The notes below the pieces were generated by a model. That model was not told the origin of the DNA. It did not search any database and was given only the letters and a program-made list of their open reading frames with translations. Below are positions 1 to 7,172 of a DNA stretch of 14,782 nt, in pieces. Position 1 is the stretch's first letter. The number at the start of each line of letters is the position of its first letter. Both the position numbers and the translations under genes were made by a program. The stretch covers positions 1 to 14,782 of the forward strand of contig JADGIZ010000380.1 of assembly GCA_027604665.1 (NCBI GenBank), written 5' to 3'. Source of the stretch: Polyrhizophydium stewartii (Eukaryota; Chytridiomycota; Chytridiomycetes; Rhizophydiales).

Positions 1-14
1 CGCGGACCCCCGCC

Positions 15-704
15 ATGAACCTTGACCCGCGCGCCGTCGCCGACATGCGCATCAACTATGACCAGGGCGTGCTGCTCGAGTCCGACGCCCCCGCCGACCC
101 GCTCGACCTGTTCACCCGCTGGTTCGACGCCGCCCGCGCCAACCTGCCCGCCGAGGCCGAACCCAACGCCGTCGCGCTCGCCACCGCCGACCCGGACACC
201 GGCCGCCCCTCGTGCCGCATCGTCCTCGTCAAGGTCATTGACCCGCGCGGCTTCTGCGTCTTCACCAACCTCGAGTCCCGCAAGGCCGACCAGATCGCCC
301 GCAACCCGTGGGCCGCCATGACCTTTTGGTGGGGCCAGCGCTCCGTGCGCATCGAGGGCCGCATGCTGCCCGTCTCTGCCGCCGAGAGCGACGCCTACTA
401 CAACGCCCGCCCGATCGGAAGCCGCATCGGCGCGTGGGCCTCGCCGCAGTCGCGCCCGATCCCAGATCGCAAGCATCTCGAGGACCGAGAGCAGGCCTTC
501 CGCGACCAGTTCAGCGACAACCCGAGCCCGCCGCGCCCGCCCTACTGGGGTGGATTGCGCCTCGTCCCGGACACCATCGAGTTCTGGCAGGGCCGCCCCT
601 CGCGGCTGCACGATCGTCTACGCTACTCGCGCTCCATCAACCTCGAGGCGCTCGACGATGCGGCCGCACACGGCCCGTGGACCATGGAGCGCTTAGCCCC
701 GTGA
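15..704 (+). CDS. PDX3: Pyridoxamine/pyridoxine 5'-phosphate oxidase (PNPO), complete
   Basis: FMN-dependent oxidase that converts pyridoxine or pyridoxamine 5'-phosphate to pyridoxal 5'-phosphate, the last step of vitamin B6 salvage, in the cytosol. The 229-residue product is full length for the family (yeast Pdx3 is about the same size). Visible signatures: [10 protein letters not shown] (64-73) and [11 protein letters not shown] (84-94), which build the FMN phosphate site; [13 protein letters not shown] (131-143); the C-terminal block [17 protein letters not shown] (177-193); RLHDR (197-201); and the terminal ERLAP matching the family's RLAP end. No intron is needed. The ATG at 15 gives a normal N-terminus, but only 14 nt lie upstream, so a further 5' exon cannot be excluded. 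It is convergent with the CRAL-TRIO gene. Function is secure from motif order; the symbol follows the yeast orthologue. Confidence 0.95.
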   Translation: MNLDPRAVADMRINYDQGVLLESDAPADPLDLFTRWFDAARANLPAEAEPNAVALATADPDTGRPSCRIVLVKVIDPRGFCVFTNLESRKADQIARNPWAAMTFWWGQRSVRIEGRMLPVSAAESDAYYNARPIGSRIGAWASPQSRPIPDRKHLEDREQAFRDQFSDNPSPPRPPYWGGLRLVPDTIEFWQGRPSRLHDRLRYSRSINLEALDDAAAHGPWTMERLAP

Positions 705-892
705 GCGCCGATCCTCCTTCCTCCCGCGCTCCTCCCTACGATCTCTCTCAAGGCCTTTATATAAACCGGCGCCGCATGCCGATCGCCCATCCTCTCCGCG
801 CACTCGTCTTTATGGATCTCCGCCTGCGTGCCTGTGTGTGTGTTTGCTCGACAGCCTCCCCTGCTGTCATGTGTTGTCTGTGCCACCTCCAC
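705..892. promoter_or_regulatory. Convergent 3' intergenic region with AT-rich palindrome
   Basis: This 188-nt stretch separates the stop of PNPO (704) from the stop of the opposite-strand CRAL-TRIO gene (893). It holds TTTATATAAA at 756-765, a perfect palindrome in otherwise GC-rich DNA, and a short TG run at 833-842. TATATA-type elements act as polyadenylation efficiency elements in yeast, and a palindrome reads the same on both strands, so a shared 3'-end signal for the two convergent genes is the best guess. A TATA box is the alternative, but no supported gene starts downstream on the plus strand. Confidence 0.45.
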
Positions 893-2493
893 TCATACTT
901 CCTGGAACTCGGCCGGCGCCTCCCAGACATTCTCGATTGTGACCAGCGGCTTGTCGCTCTTGGTGACGGCGCGCTTGAGCGTGGCCGCGCGCGAGCTCAG
1001 CATGCCGCCGATCCCGGCCGCGACCTTGGCCGCGCTTCCGATCGCCGTCGACGAGGCCCGGTGCACGCTGTCGGCCCGCGACGCCGTCGAGTCGGTCGGG
1101 CGCTTGAGCGAGTCGGTGCTCGCCCGTGCACCGCCGGACTCATGGGACGCCCGCATCGCGTCCTGGGCCTCGGGGCTGGTCGCAGTCGGCCCGGCTCCTG
1201 ATGCGGGCGTCTCGGCGCGCTCGGGCTGGTCGAATGGATCGACGCCGAGGCCGCCGTACCGCACAAACAGGTTCTCGCGCGACACCCACTCGGCGAGCGG
1301 CCCGGGCGACTCGCGGATATGGATCTGCGCAGGCACCGGTGGTTATCACACTCGTCCCGCCCGCTGAGGGTCCACCCACACAGGCACGCTCTTCCTGCGT
1401 CCCACACGCATCGCTGTCTCACCTTGGGAATCGTCGCGGGGTCGAGCGACAGGCTCGCCACCTTCCACAACATCCAGAACAGCGTGTTGGTCGGGAAAAT
1501 GTACATGCGGCTGAGCCGCTCGGGATAGTGATTCTGCAGCACCGGCGCCAGGGTCGTGGCCAGCCGCACATCTGCCTTGTCCGTGCGCATGCCGTGGCGA
1601 TCGACGATCACGGTGACCTTGTCCTTTAGCAGTCTGCAGCGGCATCCCCCGGGGTCGTCAGATCGTCTACCACTTGCCCGCACACAAACACATCGCGGTC
1701 AGAGATCAAGACGCACCCGCTGTGTCGCGCACGCTCGAGCGTGTACAGAATATACCGCATCTCGCGGTCCATGTCCGCGTCCGTGCGCGTCGGTGCATGG
1801 CGCGACCCGGTCCACACGAGCACGGGTGAGCGGTCGAGCGCCGTCCCCCAGAACTGCAGCTTGCCTGTCGAATCGAGGTCCGAAAACGACTCGGCCAAGA
1901 GCGTCGGCACGCGGAGGTTCTGGCGCCACGTCTGCATTTCCATACGCATGCACATTCACACAAACGTATCCACGCACAGGGCACATTGGATCTCGCGGTC
2001 AGCGCGACTCCGTCGTTGTGTGTATACCTCGATCCGCCAATGGATCGAGAGACGAGGGAGACAAGGCACACACCAGCGACTCGGACAGCGCCGCCATGGC
2101 CTTGCCCCGGTGCCCACCCTTGGCAAACAGCCACTTGGCGACCTCGGCGTCGCCTAGCGCCTCGATGCCGTCAGCGCCAAACAGGGCGCGGCACGTAACG
2201 ATGAAATGCTGATGCAAGGATCCATGCGGCGACGTGCGGCCGCATCGTCGCGGCACGAGCAAAGGGGAGAGACGGCGACAGCAGCGGCGGCGTGCGCAGC
2301 ACAAAGCAAGTCAGCTCGAGACGAGCGGGTACGAAAGTCGCTCCGGCTCGCCCCCGCGGCAACGGCGCTCCACCTGGATCTGTGTCTCGCGCTCGCGCTC
2401 GTTCTCGCCGTCGAGCAGGACCAGGTCGCCATCGACGTCGGACGACTGGTGCCCGACGGGCGCCGGCTTTGCGGCGGGCTGGCTTGTTGACAT
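893..2493 (-). CDS. CRAL-TRIO (Sec14-like) lipid-transfer protein, five exons
   Basis: Exons, in 5'-to-3' order on the minus strand: 2493-2374, 2208-2074, 1931-1717, 1633-1423, 1324-893; joined length 1113 nt, 370 residues. The joined frame gives a CRAL-TRIO N-terminal helical region (about 41-95: GIEALGDAEVAKWLFAKGG, then SESLTWRQNL). The lipid-binding domain follows (about 105-252): KVTVIVDRHGM, NHYPERLSRMYIFPTN, LFWMLWKVASLSLDPATIPK, and the closing ENLFVRYGG. Family members bind and exchange phosphatidylinositol or other hydrophobic ligands at membranes; the ligand here cannot be told. Residues 1-40 are polar, and the tail (about 256-370) is Ser/Ala/Thr-rich and probably disordered. There is no signal peptide or membrane segment, so it is probably cytosolic. 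All four junctions keep frame and restore the domain. The ATG at 2493 is the first plausible start; its promoter faces the small heat-shock gene. Confidence 0.88.
1325..1422 (-). other. Intron 4 of the CRAL-TRIO gene
   Basis: 98 nt, phase 0. Donor GTGAGA follows the codons for ATIPK and the acceptor GCGCAG precedes IHIRESPG. Splicing joins the end of the LWKVASLSLDPATIPK helix to the final CRAL-TRIO strand. No CTGAC was seen; GTGATAAC near the 3' end is a possible branch site. Confidence 0.85.
1634..1716 (-). other. Intron 3 of the CRAL-TRIO gene
   Basis: 83 nt, phase 2. Donor GTGCGT and acceptor CTGCAG, with branch-like CTGAC (1661-1657) 23 nt before the 3' end. A Gly codon is split. The spliced product reads ERARHSG then LLKDKVTVIVDRHGM, the expected run into the lipid-binding core. 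Confidence 0.88.
1932..2073 (-). other. Intron 2 of the CRAL-TRIO gene
   Basis: 142 nt, phase 0. Donor GTGTGT and acceptor ATGCAG. Splicing makes AALSESL then TWRQNLRVP, the WR-containing helix typical of the CRAL-TRIO N-terminal region. The only CTGAC seen lies unusually far from the acceptor. Confidence 0.85.
2209..2373 (-). other. Intron 1 of the CRAL-TRIO gene
   Basis: 165 nt, phase 0. Donor GTGGAG after ETQIQ and acceptor CATCAG before HFIVTCRALFG. CTGAC occurs at 2314-2310. The acceptor is set by where CRAL-TRIO-like sequence begins; the upstream exon is less certain because it encodes only 40 non-conserved residues. Confidence 0.65.
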
Positions 2494-2728
2494 GGCTGTT
2501 CAGGCTGGATGCAGTGCGCTCCCGCTTTGGTGCGCGCTCGGTGGTCTGGATAAGGGGGAGGCGTCGCTTGGAGGGATGTGCGTCGAGCGACAGCGACAAC
2601 ACACGCGTCTGTCGTGTTGGTGGGTCTGCGTGAGACCTGGGCTGGATCGCGGAAAGTCTTTGGCGTGCGACCTGGTCGCAGCGCGAACTATTTAAACTCG
2701 GGCGAGCGCCATCCACACTCGCCAGCAA
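2494..2728. promoter_or_regulatory. Shared divergent promoter region (CRAL-TRIO gene and small heat-shock gene)
   Basis: 235 nt lie between the two divergent start codons. On the plus side TATTTAAA (2689-2696) sits 32 nt before the heat-shock ATG and is the best TATA-box candidate. GGAAAGTCTTTGG near 2650-2662 only loosely resembles the inverted GAA/TTC units of a heat-shock element; I did not find a clean three-unit element. No TATA-like motif was noticed on the side serving the lipid-transfer gene. Confidence 0.5.
2689..2696 (+). promoter_or_regulatory. TATA-box candidate for the small heat-shock gene
   Basis: TATTTAAA stands out in GC-rich DNA, 32 nt upstream of the ATG at 2729. This would put the transcription start very close to the start codon and leave a very short 5' leader. 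Confidence 0.5.
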
Positions 2729-3407
2729 ATGCCCATGTACTCAATCCTGTCGCCCATCGACTCTCGCTTGATGCCCTCGGTGAGCGACCGAACAGCCCAC
2801 ACCCACAGCACCGTGGCGACCGCCGCGTGTCATGAGACGCTGACTGCGCCGGCGCTTAACAGCCCGTCAGCATTCAGGGCGACTTTGAGGTGCCCTTGGT
2901 GGACCGCATCCCGCGCCATGTCGAGTCTCGCCTGCTCACGTCGGCCGACGGCGACATGTTCTGGCGCCCGGCAACGGACGTGTACGAGAACGACACGCAT
3001 ATCATCGTGCACGTGGACCTCCCCGGCGTGCCCAAGAAGGAGATCAACATCGAGTTTGACGGCAATGAGTTGATCATCTCGGGCTCGCACAACGCGCCGT
3101 TCGAGAGCGCAACGTGTCGCGTGCGCGAGCGGGCCATCGGCATGTTCAAAAAGGTCGTCCAGTTGCCGTCTGGGATCATGCCCGAGGCGATCAAGGCCGA
3201 ATACCAGGACGGCCTGCTTGCTCTCAAGGTGAGGGGCTGCGCATCGCCGCCTGTGAGCGCGTCGCACGAGAGAGAGTGTGTGTGTGTGCGTGTGCGAGCG
3301 AGCGACCCAGCCGATCGCTGCACCGCGGGCTGACCCTGGATCGCCTGGATGCGTCACTCCAGATCGAGAAGCCATCCGAGGGCCACACCAAACACATCAG
3401 TTTCTGA
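2729..3407 (+). CDS. Small heat-shock protein, Hsp20/alpha-crystallin family, three exons
   Basis: Exons 2729-2779, 2863-3228 and 3363-3407 join in phase 0 to give 153 residues, normal for fungal Hsp20 proteins. These are ATP-independent chaperones that hold unfolding proteins soluble as oligomers in the cytosol. The alpha-crystallin domain runs from about 52 to 139: WRPATDVYENDTHIIVHVDL, then PGVPKKEINIEFDGNELIIS, RERAIGMFKKVVQLP, and the family's closing strand AIKAEYQDGLLALK. The last exon adds IEKPSEGHTKHISF, a normal short polar tail. Without splicing, the frame runs on through repetitive GT/GA DNA, which supports the second intron. The acceptor of intron 1 could also be at 2878 (same frame, five residues fewer). 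A TATA candidate lies upstream and the next gene starts 132 nt downstream. Confidence 0.92.
2780..2862 (+). other. Intron 1 of the small heat-shock gene
   Basis: 83 nt, phase 0; donor GTGAGC, branch-like CTGAC at 2840-2844, acceptor TTAACAG. An alternative in-frame acceptor follows ATTCAG at 2877. Confidence 0.75.
3229..3362 (+). other. Intron 2 of the small heat-shock gene, with GA/GT microsatellite
   Basis: 134 nt, phase 0; donor GTGAGG, branch-like CTGAC at 3330-3334, acceptor CTCCAG. It contains GA repeats (3268-3276) directly followed by TG repeats (3277-3288). Removing it ends the protein just after the alpha-crystallin domain. Confidence 0.88.
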
Positions 3408-3539
3408 GAACGCATTGCTGCCGAAAGACCAGAAAATGCGGTCATAGCACAATGAAGCACGATTGCACGCACATATCCACACGATCGCAACTTGCCGGCG
3501 TCATCTCCAAGAGCCTTTTTGGCACTTGTTTACCTTCTC

Positions 3540-6500
3540 ATGGATTCGGCAGCCGCCGATGGGGCCCTCGCGCGCGTGCGCATCGACAGACAGACCCTCG
3601 AGTTTGAGAGCGACGCCCATGCCGCTGTGACAGTGTCGTGGCCGTGCGCGTCGGCCGGCGGGCACGCGCGCATGCTGCTGCGCTTCTCGGAGGCACGGAT
3701 GCATGAGGAGCCCGTGCTCTTCGCCGCGGCATCGGCATCGGGATCGGCATCGGCGTTGGCATCGGCGTCGGCATCGTCTCCACTCTCGGCACCTGCGACA
3801 CCCAATGGCCTCTCGCAGCAGGCACTCGGCGCCTCGCATCCGCGGCACTACTTTGCTGCCGGAGCACGCTTGCCAGCCAGCGAGATCCGCATCCAGATCG
3901 CCGCAGCAGTGGCCGAGATGACGGCCGCGCGGCATCCGCGCATTGCTTGCGTGTTTGGTGTCGTTGACGAGGACTCTGCGTCGGAGCCGATGCTCGGGAT
4001 AGTTCTCGAAGCGTTCGAGTGAGTGGTGGTCCAGGCCCTGATCCCCTTCACTGCTCCTGCACCGGGCCACCTGAAAGGGGCATCGGCGTCATCTTGCCGT
4101 CAGAGGCGGGCTAGGTCCCCAGCAGGCACGCGCGCAGCCATCGCAAGATCAGGACCCCAACAGCTCTCCGAGAACCCGCGGAACTTACTCTGCTGACATC
4201 ATTCGCCTTGCCTCACACCCGCGCATGTGCACAACGCAGATCGCCTTCGCTCTACACGTTCCTTGCCGACCCCTTCCGCTCGCCGCTGCCGTGGACGACA
4301 AAGTACAACATGATGTACGACGTGACGCAGGCGCTCAACTTCCTGCACACGCGGGGGCTGCGCGGGTGGGCCGTGCGCTCGAGCGCGATCGGCGTCACGC
4401 CAGACATGCGATGCAAGCTGATCTACGTTCCGGCGGCGCTGCCCGAGACGTTTATCGCCGATGCAATGCAGTCGGACGACCCGTGCGTGCCAGCCGCTGG
4501 CGAGACGCCGTCGCCGCTGCTGTGGCTCGCGCCCGAGATGCTCCTGTCGTCGGCGCTCGGAGCCGCGGGCGAGTCTGCCGCTGCGGCCGGCCAGCCCTCC
4601 GCACACCGCGACGACGTAAAGTGCGACGTGTTTGCCCTCGGCATCGTGCTGTGGGAGATCGTGTCCGAGCAGCCGCCGCACAAGGACCGCACGCTGCGCG
4701 AGGCGGCCGCGGCCGTGCGGTCTGGCGTGCGCGGCGAGTTGGACGAGTCGGCGACGCCAGGTTGCCTGCCGCACTTTATCGCTCGCTGCTGGGCACACCG
4801 CCCCGCACAGCGTGTGTCGAGCACCGAGGCACTCAAGACTCTCGGCTTCCACCAGCTCGACGTGTGCAGCTTCAAGCGGCTCTCGACGTCGATGCCGGAC
4901 TCGAGATCCAGCCGCACGGGCCTGTCGCCGTCGATGCGCGGCGCTGGTGCACCACAGGACGCCGCGGGGGCCATCGAGCGCCAGCAGAGCTTCAAGTCTC
5001 CCAAGCGGACGAGCATGCCGCCGCCATACCAGCAGGTCGACACGGGCGGTGCCAGCGAGCGCCGAGCAAGCTTCAAGCTTCTCGCGCAGCACGTGTCGTC
5101 GAGCCCCAGCCTTCTCGCCCCCGCGGTGGGGCAGCCGACCGGGTCGATGCGCGCGTCGTCGTCGACGTCGTCTGTCGCGGCCCAGTCGGACTCGCCAGAG
5201 CTCAGCGGCCCCTCAATTGCAAAGCAGGCGTGGTTCTCGGACGACGTCAAGGTGTCGGGCAGTGCGGTTCCCGCATCGCCGAGCAGCTCTGCGCGCGCAT
5301 CGAAGCTCATCAACCCAACGCTGACAAGTGTCATCGAGGCGGCAGTCGGCAGCGGATCTGGCTCCGGCTCGCTGAACCAGGGCGACGTCGGCTCCATCAT
5401 GCGGCCGGCGGTCGTCGTAACGCATGTGGATCCCCCTGGCGAGATGCTCTTTAGTCCCGCTATCCGTCCTCGCGTGGGAGACAGGCCGGCCGGAGCAGCA
5501 TCGGCACAAAACAAGGTGCAACTCGAGGCCGACTTTGAGATTGCCGCCCGCATGGCCGAGGGCAAGGGCATGCCCGCAGACTGGCGGCGGGCCGTGCAGC
5601 TCTTTGCCGACTGCGCGGCGGCGGGTTATCCGCCCGCGCAGGCCAAGATGGCGGCGCTGTACGAGCAAGGCCGCGGCGTCAAGAAGAACCCGGAGCGCGC
5701 GGCGGCGCTGTACGCGGCGGCCGCGGACCAAGGCGACCACGCCTCGCTCGTGAGCCTTGGCATGATGTACCTCAACGGCAATGGCATCGAGCGCAATGTC
5801 AACCAGGCCGTGGCCATGTTCAGGAAGGCGATGGACAAGAACGTGCCAGCGGCCATGTACTGCCTCGGGACGTGCTATGTCTCTGGCGTCGGTGTTGAGC
5901 GCGACTACGCCAAGGCCACACAGCTGTTCCAGCGCGCGTCGGATCTCGGGCATGAGGGCGCCACGGGCAGCCTCGGTGTGCGGTACGAGATGGGCCAGGG
6001 CGTGCCCAAGGACATTGGCAAGGCCGTGCAGCTCTACCGCACCGCCGCCGAGCGCGGGAACCCGTCGGCCCAGAACAACCTGGGACTGTGCTACAAGTTT
6101 GGCCGTGGCGTGGCAAAGGACATTGAGCACGCCGCGGAGCTCTTCAAGCTGTCGGCGGCGCAGGGCGACCACAACGGTGAGTGCAACCTCGGCCTGTGCT
6201 ACAAGCTCGGCGACGGCCTGCCCGTCGATCTCGAGCGCGCGCGCAAGATGTTCGAGAGCGCCGAGCACAAGGGCAACCGCGTCGCGGCCTTCCAACTCGG
6301 GCAGATGCTCTTTGACGGCCAGTCGGTCAAGCAGGATATCTCGAGGGCCGTACAGCTGTTCCTCAAGTCGGCCGAGCAGGGGTACGCCGGTGCGCAGCTC
6401 GCGCTCGGCAAGCTGTACGAGAACGGCACGGGCGTGCCCCGCGACCGCACGCTCGCCGCGCAGATGTACACCCGCGCGGCGGATCAGGGCAACGTCAGCG

Positions 6501-7138
6501 CCAAGCACGCGCTGGCGCTCTGGCATCTTGCGGGCGTGGGGAGAGACGGCGACACGGGCACGAACCTCGACGCGGCCGTCAAGCTGTTGAAAAGTGCGTC
6601 GGCCAAGGGCCACGGCCCGTCGACTATGCGACTGGCGCAGATGCACATGGCGGGCGAGGGCGTCGGCAAGGATCTGGCGCGTGCGGTCGAGCTCATGACC
6701 CTCGCCACGACTCAAGACTGCCCCGCGGCTGTCACGGCGCTCGGCGTGATGCACCGCGACGGCATCGGCGTCTCACCCGCGCAGCCGCACAAGGCCGTTG
6801 AGCTGTTTGAGCGCTCCGCAGCCGCCGACGACCCCGACGGCCTCTTCAACCTCGGTCTCGCGCTGAACGCTGGAGCGGGCGTCGAGCGCGACCCGACACG
6901 GGCCGCCGACATGTTCGAGCGTGCGGCCAAGCTCGGGCATGCGGCAGCCAAGCAGCATCTTGAATCTGGAAAGTCGGCGCCGACAAAGTTCCGCCTCAAG
7001 TCGCTCATCTCGAGCAAGCTCGGGCTGCGCAGCTCAATCAGCACACTCACTTCTCCGACATCGGCGAGCAGCCCTGCCGGCCCCCTTGGCACCAAGCAGA
7101 CTCCAAACGCGGCCAGCCCTGGACAGTTCACGCCGTGA
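3540..7138 (+). CDS. Pseudokinase-Sel1 repeat protein 1 (two exons)
   Basis: Exons 3540-4018 and 4240-7138 give 1125 residues. About 1-365 form a degenerate TKL-like kinase fold. Preserved: ARHPRIACVFGV (beta4 region), DVTQALNFLHTRG (alphaE), WLAPEM (APE motif, 254-260), CDVFALGIVLWEI (alphaF, with the structural Asp at 289) and CWAHRPAQR (alphaI). Lost: in GLRGWAVRSSAIGV the HRDLKxxN Asp, Lys and Asn align with Ala204, Arg and Ala; DFG aligns with YVP (221-223); no Gly-loop or VAIK-type Lys is evident. Residues 375-600 are a Ser-rich linker. About 605-1070 carry 12-13 Sel1 repeats of roughly 36 residues (LGxxYxxGxGVxxD), helical pairs that bind partner proteins. A polar tail ends it. Catalysis is unlikely; an intracellular scaffold or allosteric role is inferred. 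No signal peptide or membrane segment. The start at 3540 is the first ATG of the frame. Confidence 0.9.
3729..3776 (+). repeat. Hexanucleotide repeat GCATCG (8 units) inside coding exon
   Basis: Eight consecutive six-base units, five exact GCATCG and three variants (GGATCG, GCGTTG, GCGTCG). They encode alternating Ala/Ser (SASGSASALASASAS) in an insertion of the pseudokinase N-lobe. Unit number can change without a frameshift. Confidence 0.85.
4019..4239 (+). other. Intron of pseudokinase-Sel1 gene 1
   Basis: 221 nt, phase 2; donor GTGAGT, branch-like CTGAC at 4193-4197, acceptor ACGCAG. A Glu codon is split. Splicing makes LGIVLEAFE then SPSLYTFLAD, the usual passage from beta5 to alphaD of a kinase fold, so the junction is well supported. 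Confidence 0.88.
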
Positions 7139-7172
7139 GAAATGTCTTCCGCAAATACAGAGATTGGGCAAA

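Noticed and set aside
308..1201. Plus-strand open frame of 297 codons after the PNPO N-terminal half
   Set aside because: It overlaps PNPO out of frame, crosses the convergent intergenic region and is antisense to the last CRAL-TRIO exon; Arg/Ala-rich noise.
1556..2212. Plus-strand open frames across the CRAL-TRIO introns and exons
   Set aside because: The minus strand restores a coherent CRAL-TRIO domain across four clean splice junctions; the plus frames have no domain.
3268..3290. GA/TG simple repeat as a regulatory element
   Set aside because: It lies inside an intron and is an ordinary microsatellite; nothing points to a function.
5213..6754. Minus-strand open frame of 513 codons
   Set aside because: It is antisense to the Sel1 array of pseudokinase gene 1. 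It is Arg/His/Val/Leu-rich with no domain, as expected for a shadow of a GC-rich repeat-coding strand.
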